A stretch of 64,000 nucleotides of DNA from Mantis religiosa. Its lineage: Eukaryota > Arthropoda > Insecta > Mantodea > Mantidae. The notes beneath the pieces are model-generated. The model was given only the letters and a program-made list of their open reading frames with translations. It had not been told where the DNA came from and did no database searches. Each line of letters opens with the position of its first letter. Position 1 is the first letter of the stretch. Location: positions 47,102,129 to 47,166,128 of the forward strand of contig CM060951.1 of the NCBI GenBank assembly GCA_030765055.1, in the 5' to 3' direction. Shown in pieces: positions 35,778-48,272 of the stretch. The translations under genes were made by a program, and so were the position numbers.

Positions 35778-37424
35778 TATCCTAACATTTTAATGAACTT
35801 TTTCAAAAAATGTATTAAGTAATAATTATCTCCACAGAACAGGGCTATGAATCAGTATTACTAAATTTAAGTGGGAAGCATGCTTCTGGGATGTTAAAAA
35901 ACACTTTGTGTGCACTGCCCGCACTTCTGGAATCTCCTTCAATTGCGAGAGAGAGAGAAGCCACTCCCTCTTAGGATGTTAGCTGTTTCAACTTCTCAAT
36001 TAGAATTGATATGCACATTCAGTTTACTTCCACGTAGATGTTTTTGCTTTTTGCTTTGGTATTGCTGGTACTTTTATTAAATTTCCAAGACCGATATCTG
36101 ATTTGGAATTTTTCTCGCACATAAGGAAATATATCGAAGGGCCCGTGCGATATCTGAAGCAGGAACTATTATATGAGACTCCTTTCTGCTTGCGGAGATC
36201 TTAATCCGTTCCCGATTCCCCGTGTAGACGTGACTCGGATACAGAGGGGAGAATATACGGCAGCGTTAAACAACCTGCGAAAACAAAACTGCGATATTTC
36301 ATTGCTGTGGACCATTCCAAATGTTGAAGGTGCTGCCGAACGCATCCGATCCTCTATCACTGCGAGGAGAGTGATGCATTATTTATAGGCGTGTTTTATC
36401 GGAAAATCGCTCTGAGTAACTTTATGATGGAATAATACCTGGAATTGGGCTACGAGATTGCCGCTTTATTACCTAGTCACATTCCGCCGAGAGATGTTTG
36501 TTGCCTACTTTCTGTAGCTGTCTTCTGATTTTTGCTGACAAAGGAATATTGCTTCCGGAGTTTATATACGACGGAACGTACGTAAATATACTTTAAGCTG
36601 TGACGGTGATTGAATGAGAAATATGTTTAGTAATTATATACAATACAGTACAATGTTTATCTTTACCTTCAGGGTTCACAGCAGCCACTCCACTGAGTTT
36701 TTCTCGTTTCGGCTTTGTGTCGAGAGGAGTAATTGGACTTTACGGCAACACAGTAAAGCATCTTTGACGATAGACAAACCGAAGAACAAAACATGAGAAT
36801 GAGTTAACCTTTTTGTCTCCTCCAATAGCAACCAAGGTTTAGAGTGTATACCTATTTGGCCCAGTCTGTACATCATTCCACCGGGTATTTTCTCCTTGTT
36901 GTGTACCCGTACCATTCAATAATCTGGAGATACACACTTTCGGAAAATCTAAATTTTCAGGCCATGCTGAGAGGTTGCTAAATATAATTATATAAAACAA
37001 AGTTAAGACACAAAAATAATTTAATTTTATAAATAAGCAGATAACTTCAATCATGGCAAAGTGCAAGTTAGCGTTCTATTACGCACATATAGAATGGGAT
37101 CCTAAGGACCAAAGCAGACAAAGAGCGTCTAGAAATAAAACTTAAAGCTGAATTTCGGAACTGGCTTTGTCGCCTTTTATTTAGTAGCACTTAAACTTCT
37201 GAAGTTCAACATCTGACTTTGTAGTGCATCTTTTTCTGTGGTTTAATATTACCAATACTTTTTTTCTTACATCACTGCCGTCATAAATGAAAGTTGTGTA
37301 AAACAGAACCAATGTCTTCTTTCCTATTCCGAGCTGCTTGGCTAAGATTAGTAAATTGCGCTCCTCTTCTTTACGTTTGTGCCCCCTGTATCAGATTACC
37401 ATGTCCATCATCATTGTTTTTAAC
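35778..37424. other. Sequence without recognised features
   Basis: A GC-richer patch at 36170-36390 has overlapping 60-70 codon frames on both strands, none recognised. GA-rich repeat at about 35946-35958. Confidence 0.4.
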
Positions 37425-38038
37425 ACAGTAGTTTAAAGTGTCACGCTGATATTTCCTCCAGATGGTGATTATATCTCCAATGGCCTTCTCGTTCTAACCA
37501 TAGTATCACTTGTCCCAGAGTACAATGACTGTAGCCAGCACACTGTCCAATATATAATCACAGCAGTTTCAGAGAGAGAACGATTCAGAATTATCCCGCT
37601 GCGTCTCGAATGCGTTCCTGGAATTTACTCAACATAACACCACGATTCGTATCTCTTTAACTGGTCGGTCGTTGCTGAAGAACACCACAACCAGGCTCAG
37701 AATATCATAAGATATACATTCCCAAAATAATACAGTTAGCTTTAAACTTACAGTGTCAAATACGATTTTAAGCAGTCTAATAAATTTGATGGACATAATA
37801 TTCGCTTAACGAGGTCACTCAGTTTGGAAACATCCGAGGAAGTCATCCATATCTCGAAATACATAATCCCTCTTATAACATAGCATATTAAAAATGCAGT
37901 TAGCATACCCATGCACTGAAGTAGAGAAACTAATACAAGTAAAGGATTATCTAATAGGATACTTCCAGCGTCATTAGCGAGGAACTCGTTGTTGCAGCAA
38001 TTATGCAGAAACTGAAAACTACTACGCTCCACTAGCAA
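37425..38038 (-). pseudogene. Possible odorant-receptor relic
   Basis: A 96-codon minus-strand frame (37748-38038) contains a membrane-like segment, PLLVLVSLLQCMGMLTAFLI. Further along the same strand (about 37550-37425) a reading gives VRTRRPLEI, then a stop, then SGGNISVTL, a stop and T. This resembles the C-terminal 'RPLEITAGG..SVTLETF' motif of insect odorant receptors, with two stops and a short insertion. The distance and order fit the last transmembrane helices. No splice sites were verified. It could be chance, and the motif is degenerate. Confidence 0.33.
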
Positions 38039-41000
38039 TAATTATGTAGCCAAAGCAATGGCCTCAAGGACGGTAAGACTAAGATAAAGAGCAGTAATTT
38101 TCTATTCATTTTAGAACCTGTATAATTATGTAATCATTACATTGTATTGTTTCTAGTTAGTCTCTCTCTAAGAGAGAGTCTTATATGCTTCACATAAGTA
38201 ACAAGCTGCAGAAGCAGATACTCTTTCAAAAGCAAAAAGGAAATAACTGACTGAGGAGCGTAACTACAATAAAGCACTAATGGTTTAACAGTGTAAACTT
38301 CCCTGCATTGCTGTTATTTCATAAGTGTAAAGGAAGCGTGGTTTTTGAACAGCTACTCTTTGTGAAGAATCCTATCACGTAAAATACAAGTATGACTTAT
38401 TAAACATTAAATTGGAATTATACTAACATCAGCATCATTACCAGAATGCCAAGTTCTTTTAGAGATCTTCATCACCCCAGCACTAGCAAATATTTTTGTT
38501 ATCCTGATAGTCCATTTACAATAAAAATAAATATTAATTCGATAAATACAGAAATCAGCGTAAAACATGTTACAAAATCACTTACAAACATTTGTTATTC
38601 AACGTATTTCAAAACACCAAATAGGAGATCATTCGAATTACAGCGCCTCCGTTTTGGGAAAGTATCTCATAATTAGTTTCATAGATGGTAACTATGTATT
38701 TTAAACACAAAGTTGTCTCGAATACGCTTGAATTTCAATTACATTTATGCAGTTAAATCCACTTTTTATCATGTGTGACTCAGGGCAACTTTTAGGTCTG
38801 TTTGTCGTCGTGTGCTTATTGAGAGTTGGACGAGATGGTCTGTGACGAGTGTCATGGAATGTCTTTCGGCTTTGAGTGAGTGAGTATGGGGTTTAAGGGC
38901 TCGACTACAGCTAGTAGGTCATATGAGTCTGGTTTGAAGTGCAAACGTCAACGATAGTGTGGTTCTCCCATAGCTTAGCAAGGCTCTTTCTAAGTTTTTG
39001 CTGGGATATTTCCTGGTGCCACTTTTGTAGTTATTTGAAATCGAACTAATATTTCAATTTTATTTATAATGTGTTTTGGCAGATAACTATTTTTCAGTCA
39101 TGCCATTTTTCATGCATGAACGAAATTTTCGGTCCGAATTTTGTCTCTCTTTTCCCCATTTCAGTAACTCAAAATGTCAGCAAAGGTTTTATTTCCAATA
39201 AAGAGAAAACATGTACCTGTAATTAAAAGGTCCTAAATCAAGTTCAAGACTGGAGAGCTAACACAGCTGACATCAACTATTTATTTAAAATTGAAAATCA
39301 CAAAAACAAAACTTTAGTACATTATTACTCTTAGAGGAGAACTACAATATTTAGCATCCATTTTTAACAACCTGCAAGTCTCCAAAGGATCCTACACACT
39401 TTTAACAGCTTAGTAGCACTGCCTATTATTTTATAGCTTTATTGCCACAAATGGTACCTGGCAGCAATGTTTTTATAGAGCTGCTGTCAAATTTTGACTG
39501 TAAATCCAAGTTCCTATTGAAGGAAGGAGAACTTGAAATCAGCTCTACGGAAGCCTGGAAAATCAAAGTTAATTTCGAACAAATAACTGATGGTGGCGTT
39601 CCTTTTTGCAGCAAGACTGCAACGGATCTGAATTATTAAGCTTCATTTTGTGTATGATTATCAATGGCCTAATTTCGTACGAAAAATCCGGACATGTACT
39701 CCAAGACAAAATTATTAAAACATAAGAACATTTGGTCCAATAGAAGCATACCTTAAATTTAGAAACGATCTTGTTAATACAATTGCGTCTATCAATTCAT
39801 TTGTTCCATCGCTGTAGGAGCTGGTATGTATTTCAGTAATCATGGATTTGTAGATGTGTTACTCTTTAGTATACTTTAGTAAGTCACTTCTATACCTTAC
39901 ACACGATTAATATAATCTGGTGAATGTCACCTTCAATGCAAAGAGAGAAAGCCATATATCAAATATCTGAGCCAATCAGTCCATCACTAATGCAACACAG
40001 CACACCACAAGCTTCCCGTAAAGGTCCACCAGAACAAACACATGCATAATGAATGCACTGCAGTATGATGCTATCAAACATACTTTATCCTGGGCGCAGA
40101 GCTGTTAATTTACAAAGAATTCTCAGTTCATTTTGCAATACTGAAGGAATCGCTAAATTTGAGTATATTATAAGAGAGAGTTTTGTGATTAAACATTTAA
40201 GTATTTATAAAATACTTTTTTTCAAAAGACATTTAGACTTGACTATGGATATGTCCTACATTCAGTACTCTCCTATTAAAATCGGAACCTCTGGGATGTC
40301 TAGTGTAAATACTTCACTTGAGTTTTAAAATTGCAAATTTGTGGGTTTACTTACAGGTTTAATTACTGTTCTGGTTTCCAGTTGCTAATGATTCAGAAGA
40401 GAAACCACTTATATATGTATACCGCTCTAAGTGTAGGGATGGGGCTTCTCAAATTGAAGATATGCATGCGGAAATAAAATCTGCAGGCTCAAAAACCCTC
40501 CAGGAAAGAAAATGGCAGACAAGAACTTGTTATCTGGAGCGATGTGAGGCTCCCAATGCTCTGTGAAAATCCCACATCCGTTCATGAGGCACTGAATGAC
40601 AAGACTAATGGAAAACGCATCATCTGTTTCTCTTTCTGTCCTACCTTACATGGGTTGCCACTTAAAATTAGGAGGCGGCAGCTGCAGGAAACATTCTTCT
40701 CGGGAACATTTCTACCTCCGTTCGTTCTCTCCCGGGGTTTCATAACCTGGACGTCAGAACCTAACTGCGAACATCTGCGACGATCATGTTCATTCATCCA
40801 GAGCAAGACCTTTCACACTGTGTGCGGTATTTGATCATGACCTCCTGTATATAGAAACAGCATACTTTCACCGATCTTCAGATGTGTTTTGTTTACCAAA
40901 ATATTTCCATTTCTTGCATGCAAAATATGTTCCAACTTATCACTAATGAAATCACCGTCGCTGCCATCATTAATAACAATACATATTAGGAATGCAGGGT

Positions 41001-41053
41001 TTGTCATAAAATCATAGAGGAAATATTTCCAGCTTTTTTAGTGTTACTAGTTT
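38039..41053. other. AT-rich sequence without recognised features
   Basis: A short near-palindrome, CTCTCTCTAAGAGAGAG, occurs at about 38162-38178. A region at 39420-39640 has 62-65 codon frames on both strands with balanced composition but no motif. A GC-richer patch lies at 40540-40830, also unrecognised. Confidence 0.4.
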
Positions 41054-41449
41054 TACACAGATAAAAATATTTGTAACAGAATATCCACTTAACTTAAGAA
41101 GTTGATGTTAATAATTTCTTCTTGTTGAAACGTAGAGTCAGACTGAAAAATTCAATGCCATAGCCGGGATTTGAACCACGGATCTTCTGGTTTCCGCCCA
41201 GCCGCTCTACCATTGAGCTACTATGGCCAACGTGCCGATATGACATTAAGTTCTCCAACTGGCTCGTATTTTCCCGGTAAACCACTTAGGAGTTCTCATA
41301 AAAACATGTTTTTTTTATTTTTCCTTAACAACGGAGCTTGACTGAGGATGAAAGCGATATGCTTTTGAAATCGATTTTATGAAGAAGGAGGAAGATTAAC
41401 ATCAACTTCTTAAGTGGAGATTCTGTTACAAATATTTTTATTTGTGTAA
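41054..41449. repeat. Inverted repeat enclosing a SINE-C copy
   Basis: Left arm 41054-41126 contains ATAAAAATATTTGTAACAGA and AAGAAGTTGATGTTAAT. Right arm 41381-41449 contains ATTAACATCAACTTCTTAAG and TCTGTTACAAATATTTTTAT. Arms of about 70 bp pair with few mismatches and a 5-6 bp indel around the AAGT duplication. The spacer of about 250 bp holds the SINE. Confidence 0.8.
41135..41285 (-). mobile_element. SINE-C copy, minus strand, with tRNA-like core
   Basis: The tRNA-like core at 41157-41227 (minus) has a perfectly complementary seven-base acceptor stem (GCCATAG and CTATGGC), a D-arm GCTCAATGGTAGAGC and B box GGTTCAAATCC. The anticodon loop lacks U33 and the T stem has mismatches, so it is unlikely to be a working tRNA gene. 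Conserved sequence outside the core, GGAGAACTTAATGTCATATC on the 5' side and ATTGAATTTTTCAGTC on the 3' side, is shared with copies at 44.6 and 53.0 kb. Confidence 0.82.
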
Positions 41450-42962
41450 TATTTGTTGCTTCACTGTGACCAGCTTCACTTTCTGTGTGATCACTAGTTT
41501 TGTTTACCACTTGAAATGACTTCCAAAATCCCTCAGGCAACTATAAAAATGATTCTTTTTACATTATCCTTTAGTGCATTGCTTAATCTGAGTATATTTG
41601 TTTCATCAAATATTTTATTTCTTTTCCCATAAAATAATCTGATTAGGTATGGAGTAATTAATTAACATTCTGGTTACAAAACATTTTAATAAATATAACT
41701 TTTTTTGTACATTCTGGATGATTTCTGCAGAATTAGCAAAGTGTAAGATTTAGATAATATCTTAGTACACTTGAAGTGTAGATCCATTAAAGATTAAAAT
41801 TTGACCTTTTAGTGCAAATAGTAATTTTCAAGAAATTCCTATTCTTTTGAACTTTTTCTAATACTTATACTCTTCTAAAATTGGAAGTCAGCATTTCCTT
41901 AATGTGATGCTCATGCAAATAGTAAATGTCAAAACCATTACATAATGTATAGAAAATATTTGTAAACGATAATATTTATATCAAATAAACCGTTTTGTGA
42001 CAACCATTGCTATTCTCTGTTAAACATATTAAATACTTTATAGCTTTGTACTGTCAAGTCAACAATGCTTTTTTGTCAAGGACATGCATAGAAAACTGAA
42101 TTTCTAAGCTATCGTATTGTGACCCCTTGTTAAAAGATAAGAAAATATGTAATAAAATAATTTAAAATGTTTATCTCGATTAGTAACTAGCTAGAATAAT
42201 AAGATTTATAAGAGTAGTTCTTGATAAATGGATAGAGGAAACCATGTAATTGCAACATCGATATATTATATTTAGTCAGCACTTTAACTATTTGGAGATG
42301 ATTGAATAAGTTTTTATGTTGTAAATGTGACAGCCACAAAAGTTTAAACATAATATGTTAAAAGTTCCCCCTGCATGTTTAAACTTAAAGATTTTACTGT
42401 CACGTGCTACTAGAAGCAGAGGTTTCAGTTCACCCTCCTCTTCAGCAAAGTGGTTAGCAATTTGTTCTCTTCGAAGGGGAGCTAACAAGATTGGAGAAGG
42501 GGTGACATGCACAAAATTCAGTCAAGGTTTAGATTTCTCCCTCGCCTACATAATTAAAAATGAATGTGACAATAGTTCGTGAACTTCTGTTAACACAGCA
42601 CGCAACCGGAACGGTAAATATAGCACAAGAGGCTGATGGCCTTTATCTGACATTCTGCACGCAAGCGCTGCCCCAATGGGAAGGAGCAATGATCAGTCCA
42701 CTAGCGGATGAACTTCAGCAGTGCCTAAATCACAAGTTCACCAATGTTATAGCATTTCAAAGATGATAAATATGACTCCTGCAACTCAGAATCAAAAGGT
42801 ATAATCGTATTCTTTCACTGCACACACACTAGTTGGAGTAGAATATGTGTTAAAATTAATGAGTTCCAAAGAGAGATACACGATTGGCACTGAAATCCCA
42901 CATACAAAAATGTATTTATTATTCTTAAGTTGATTTAAGTAGACAGCAGTAATAAAAGAATC
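41450..42962. other. AT-rich sequence without recognised features
   Basis: A region at about 42350-42580 is open on both strands for about 75 codons, but no motif is recognisable. Confidence 0.4.
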
Positions 42963-42984
42963 GTTTAGACTAATGAGTCTAAAC
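42963..42984. repeat. Perfect short hairpin
   Basis: GTTTAGACT and AGTCTAAAC form 9-bp arms around an AATG loop, directly before a SINE-D copy. Confidence 0.9.
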
Positions 42985-42987
42985 TAT

Positions 42988-43150
42988 TGTCTCTGTGGCT
43001 AAACTGATTAGGTACTGATTTACTGATCCCAATATCTTAGGTTCAAACCTCATACAGAGAGTGAATTTTAAATGTACTTGAAAGCGATAGCTTCAAGTCA
43101 GCATATTTATTGGAATGAAAAAGAACTCCTGAAGGACGAAATATGGCCAT
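42988..43150 (+). mobile_element. SINE-D copy
   Basis: A tRNA-like head with A-box-like CTGTGGCTAAACTGATTAGG and B box GGTTCAAACCTC (about 43040-43051). The body reads TTAAATGTACTTGAAAGCGA, then GTCAGCATATTTATTGG, then AAAGAACTCCTGAAGGACGA, then AATATGG. Most blocks have counterparts in the copy at 24678-24838. Confidence 0.75.
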
Positions 43151-44534
43151 AGTAAAACTTTGCAATACCGGCGGACTTTTTAAAACCTTTATTCATTGAA
43201 TCTTAGTAAATCTTATGGAATGTGTGTTAAGCTAAATTAATGTGTTCATTATTTATTCAGTTTTAGAAAGTTTTAACAGCATATCTTAAACAAACTATAT
43301 GGTTTTCGAAACTCATGAACTGTCAAACACTGAGGTGGTACTTGCCCGTTAAGTACCTCGTTGAGCCCTCCCGGCACTCAACACCTCATATAACATGATA
43401 TGTGACGGGTCAGGACTACGGATGGAAGATTTATAACAAGTCGGGGATTTTTCTCAGGGTAGGCCTGCATGGATTCTCTCTTTTGCGTTTCAGGGATTGG
43501 GTGCGTCCTGACAGTGTAGGAGTATTATCACATAGAAGACACTACGATCGTTTATTTATACAAGTCGCCCTCTCCACTCGTCACTGTTGTATTGATATTA
43601 TCCGCACACTAGACGCGATATTTAGGATTCGCTCGTTGCTGTGCGCGTCACATGACGACTAGTTTGAATCACAGTCGCGAGTGAACTTGTAAGTTACTAG
43701 GACGCGCCGGGTGGTGCATGTAGCTGCGTACGCGTTGTCGTTCCTGGACGTCGAGAGCATCACTTCGCGCAATAGAGTATTTCCGGAGGATTATTCAACA
43801 ACAGAGTTTGGTAACATCTTAATGTTGTAATGTATGCAGTTTCTCTCACTCGCTAACACAGAGTGTTCGATAAGCACCTAACGTGTTGTTCTGTCCATTC
43901 GCGAACACGGACTTTGATGAACTTTCCCTACTTGTTGTCCCCTTCACTCGTCAGAACACAGTGTTTTTCCTAGCAAACATCAAACGTCGCCATTGCACCA
44001 ATTTCCCTTTCCTTATAGGTTGTGTTTCATCCCTACTCTTAAATTTCATCACAATTTCTAGTTTCTGAGGCATGTATTCCACGCAACCTTCACTTCCTCA
44101 CGGTCTAGGTACTTAATGCAGAAGCACGATTGAAAATGTGTATCTTAAATCCCCGGTGTCTATTCTCTCATCACGTATCATGTGCAGACCAATGTATTGG
44201 CTGGCGACTGGCTGTCGCTTGGGTCTACCCCTCGGGCGATTCCTGAACAATGCCACCTATGTCGGCTCATCACAAGGAAAATTCCTGTTAGGGTAAGTGT
44301 TCGTTTTCACGGCTCTCTTTACACGTTGGGTTCACGAGCTTGCAATAAAATATATGTAATGGGATTGCCTGTTTAGTTTCTGCAGCTGTATATTAAATCA
44401 TTATCCTCTATATTTGTTATAATTTAGCTTAACTCATATTGTGATGAAGCCTGGGACTTAAGTACTTACAATAGTAAGTGGCCACAAATGGTGTATCTCG
44501 GATGCGAGAGCCCCTAGAGGTCTACCGGAGAAAT
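43151..44534. other. GC-richer unclassified region at 43300-44350
   Basis: About 1 kb is clearly richer in G+C and CpG than its flanks, with short frames on the plus strand (86 codons at 43402) and a splice-donor-like GGTAAGTGT near 44291. It could be a solo LTR, a TE leader or an exon with promoter. No motif or boundary identified. Confidence 0.3.
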
Positions 44535-44672
44535 ATACGAGTCAACTGGAGAATTTAATGTCAGGACGGCACGTTGGCCATGGTAGCTGAAAAGTTAACA
44601 GCGACTGGACGGAAATCAGGAGATCCGTAGTTGAAATCCCGGCCATGGCATTGAATTTTTCATGTTGACTCT
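44535..44672 (+). mobile_element. SINE-C copy, diverged
   Basis: The tRNA-like core at 44577-44649 keeps complementary ends (GCCATGG and CCATGGC), both changed relative to the 41-kb copy yet still complementary because the sequence is self-complementary. The B box is mutated to AGTTGAAATCC. Flanking TGGAGAATTTAATGTCAGG and CATTGAATTTTTCATG match the family. Confidence 0.8.
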
Positions 44673-45999
44673 ATCCAACATTCAAATATACTTATGTAGT
44701 GAACTAATCAATGGAATTTATATTTCAGACGTCACATTAGATATCTAAAGAATATGCGTAATGTCAGATTCACAAGGTTTTTTCTCAAATTTCAATATAA
44801 AATTCCATCAAGTTACAAGCTTGACTTAAACGTGTAGTCCACGTGTACTATAAATGTCTTACAAGCCCCGAGAAGGATACGACTTCCTTATAGTTCCATT
44901 CAAAATAAATGATCACAGTAATATATCAAAATTATTGTACAATTCAGAATTTGTAGCCACGAATTTAGCAACGAAAAGAGTAATAATTTAATATAAACGT
45001 CTTGCAGTTTGTCTTTATTACCCACATAAATAGTTTGGACTCCTCCCTCTCTGCGATATCAAGTCTCAAAGGTAGCTTCCAAAGCTGTAATTTTCGGGCA
45101 TAAATTGTATGATTAAAACGTGTTAACATGGTTATAGACTGTGCAACATAAAATCTTGTTAATCTATGGTTGTTCCAGTCCTTCCTTCCCCAATGGTGTA
45201 GGGTAACATAAACAAGTCACTTAATGTAATATGCGAGACACTGCACCACATTTTAGGTCTTCCTTTGATTTCTTTAATTTCTGAGATATCATTTAATTAC
45301 AGTTTATTCAGAGACGGTATTATTTTTCTGCCTTAATAAATCACACAGAGAAAAATTTAAATTTAGTCATACGTAAGAACCAATTAGCTGTGTTTGCACC
45401 CTTTAAAATAGGGGAATATTTTAAATCTGTAGTATTATCAGAGTATGTAGAGACAGGATTTTGGTGTTCTAAATATGTTTGGAAAATGACCTAAAAGCAC
45501 TGCACCATTTTAAAAACGGACACACTAGTTGGGATGACTAAAACAGTATCCTTTAAATCTTAAAATTTGTTATGGAAACTTATAAATGCATGCATATATG
45601 CTAAAGTAGTAAGAAAAGTGTGTGTAAGAATAATTAATCAAAAATAAGTTGTTTCAGGAGATAATCAATATTTTAGCACTAACCCTTTTGAGTTTTCAAA
45701 CCTTTCACAACACAAAAAGGGAAAAACTTGCTCGCTTTATTCCCTAGTTTGGGACATGAACGTAATTAATGACATCTGTCCCCTTGAAAATAGCCACTGC
45801 ACTCGCAAGCAACCCTCTGCAGACTGTCATTAAATAATAAAGTTATATTTTCTCAAAAATAGGAATAACGAATAAGTTACTTTTATTTGTCGATTGAATA
45901 GTAAATTTCTGCTGGTTGTAAGCTTATCAGTATGTAAAATGTCTGTAATGCAATCTATATATGGAATGCAAATGCCAGAAAATGAATTTTTTTTTAAAT
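44673..45999. other. AT-rich sequence without recognised features
   Basis: No recognised gene or repeat. Confidence 0.45.
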
Positions 46000-46227
46000 T
46001 TATATCCTCCAACGTTAAATCATATCGGACGGTGAATGAACTGGGTGAAATGATGCTCAAATGAGTCCAGGGTCCATGGAGCTTACAATTACATGACATT
46101 TGTCTTGAAGGATAAGGGAAAACCCCGAAAAAAACCTTATCCAGGTAACTCGCCCTGACCGAGATTCGAACTCGGGACCTCTTGAATGTGAAGCAGACAC
46201 GCTACCACCACGCTACTAAGGCGGGCA
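46000..46227 (-). mobile_element. SINE-A copy, minus strand, near complete
   Basis: On the minus strand: GCCCGCCTTAGTAGCGTGG, B box GAGTTCGAATC, GGTCAGGGCGAGTTACCTGG, TTTTTTTCGGGGTTTTCCC, AGCATCATTTCACCC and the 3' end TCCGATATGATTTAACGTTG. It keeps both the head and the 3' end and best defines the family length (about 225 bp). Confidence 0.9.
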
Positions 46228-47369
46228 AGAAAATAAACTAAATGTAGACCAAAGAGCAACCAAAGTACAATAGGAACACGAAAAATCAAATATATATATA
46301 TATAACAAAATGGCATTGTGTGAATATGGCCTAATACATATGTAGTTTCAAAATCTGGGATTCACCAAAACAATTTATCCATTTTTATCAACTATTATCA
46401 ATGTCTATGACACAGCAATTAAAATCCCGTGACACATCATTAAAATGATTGGCAGAATCTGTTTGTGTCAAATGTTTAATGTCAGTTCATTGTTGATATA
46501 TTAACAGTGCTTAATAATTACATTTAAGCATGCTGCTGTTACCTCTACGTAATGAGATTAGCTAAATCGTCAGTACCTACTCATCCATAGAGTTATACTT
46601 GTGGAGATATACTTTCAGTATGATTTCTTAGAAAAATATTCAAAGACAACAAATCACCCGTCCTGAACGACAGCATCATTGGTACACATTGGAATACTTT
46701 ATTGCAACAATAAAACAATTCATATTTGTAGGTACATGGTAAATAAATATGCCAAAAATCCATAGTACCTACCTATTTTCATCAACATATACCGAATACA
46801 CCAAGTCTAATATTAATACTTGTATTCCTCGTCACCTGGTAGTTTTTAACTTAAGTTTTTCTGAACATGTAACCGCTGCGAACTAATCCAAGCCTCATTG
46901 GTGAAAAAACAGTGATATAACTACTCGATGGAAAGTTAATGTACGTACTCTAACATGTACACATCAAAGAGAGCCGCTATCAAACTTTCGGGTGAAATGC
47001 AGGTTCATATGTGACTGTGAACAACTTAAGACAATAAACGAAAATTCTGACAAATAATAAACTTGGTAAGTAAGTCAAATGTCTTCAAAATATGCGGAAA
47101 GGAGATTCAGCCACATACAAAAACAACCCATTACGTGCATACGTTCGACAGTTTTGATTTTATCAAAAATACCAACAACTTTATGTATATTTAATACACA
47201 TATGCGTGTTAAAGATGTTCACATATGAAATGAAATGCACAAATCGAAATTTACTTTTAGGAATAACCTGATTAACCCTCCTTATTTCACAGAAATTTTA
47301 TAATTTTGAACAATTCCCATAAAGCTAATTTTTGCAACAATCTTATTTTAATTGAAATAATCCTACATT
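46228..47369. other. AT-rich sequence without recognised features
   Basis: A short (AT)n tract occurs at about 46290-46303. No gene recognised. Confidence 0.45.
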
Positions 47370-47860
47370 CCCGTAGGGGAGGGGACCGGTCCTCCTCAGC
47401 TGCCATGGTGTAAGCGCTGCAGACCCTTAGCACTCGTGGTACCTCTGACGTTACTAGAGGAACCTCGGCCGAACTTTCGAGCCCCTCCCTGAATAGGAGT
47501 TGTTCGGATTGGGTTGGACTCAAGGGGGCAGTGTGTTCCCGACACCCATGGGAGATCCGGTACCTCCGGCCAGGCCTCGGCGACCCAGAGAGGGTGGAGG
47601 GTTGTTTAAGAAATCCCGGGTACTAGCCTGCAGATCTAGTAGAAGGTGTGCTAGATCACCAGGCGGCCCCACCAAGGTTTTCGGTAGTCTTACCTGCGGT
47701 TTTGACGAGAGTAACTGGCGTATCCACTTGCATTCCGTCTTGACATTGTTGTCGATGGGGGGGTTAAGAAATCAGGTATTGCCCTATGGAATGAACCCCG
47801 GAGTTTTCATCGCTCCCGGGTAGAAGGAAGCCGGGGCCCTCGGACTTTCGGATAGATCCT
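47370..47860. other. GC-rich unclassified block, possibly a TE leader
   Basis: About 490 bp of GC-rich sequence with sharp borders in AT-rich DNA. On the minus strand ACACCATGGCAGCTG (47398-47412) gives an ATG in very good initiation context, opening MAAEEDRSPPLRECRIISIK. On the plus strand a 107-codon frame is rich in Pro, Arg and Gly. Either a retrotransposon 5' leader with an ORF start (minus) or a 3' UTR (plus) would fit. No family recognised. Confidence 0.35.
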
Positions 47861-48204
47861 CTGAGTATCAATATCGCTTAGCATTTACCAGAACATTCTT
47901 TCTGAATGAAGAAACTTTCGCAGGCTGCTTTCAGAAAATTCAACACTTACTTACGCACAAAAAGGTGGATGTTTTCCCAAAATGTCTTTTTCATCCAGAT
48001 GAATAATAAATGTGTGTTTTCGAAGAAATCAATTGAATTTTAGGTGAAATATGATGCTTATATTTAGTGTAGGTAAACACTAGAGACATTAAAAAGGTGA
48101 ACGGAAGAAATTACTGAAATGAGGACGACTTCCTTGTTCTGTTCTTGCACGTACGTACCGGCACAACATAAGTTTCTTTGGTAACAATACAACCTCAATC
48201 GACC
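47861..48204. other. Sequence without recognised features
   Basis: Nothing recognised. Confidence 0.4.
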
Positions 48205-48272
48205 TCCATGATCGGGGTTGTCATGCCTGCCTTATTTCAAGATGTTCGGCGTTCAAATCTTGGTTACAGATT
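48205..48272 (+). mobile_element. Diverged SINE-A-like tRNA head
   Basis: GGGGTTGTCATGCCTGCC, then a B-box-like GCGTTCAAATCTTGG, follows the order and spacing of the SINE-A head. The body is not recognisable. Confidence 0.45.

Noticed and set aside
41157..41227. Functional tRNA gene
   Set aside because: The acceptor stem is perfect, but U33 and T-stem pairing are lost, and conserved sequence outside the core recurs at 44.6 and 53.0 kb. It is a SINE head.
46000..46240. TSD for the SINE-A copy (AGAAAATGAA at about 45978 versus AGAAAATAAA at about 46229)
   Set aside because: Short, mismatched and A-rich; not convincing.
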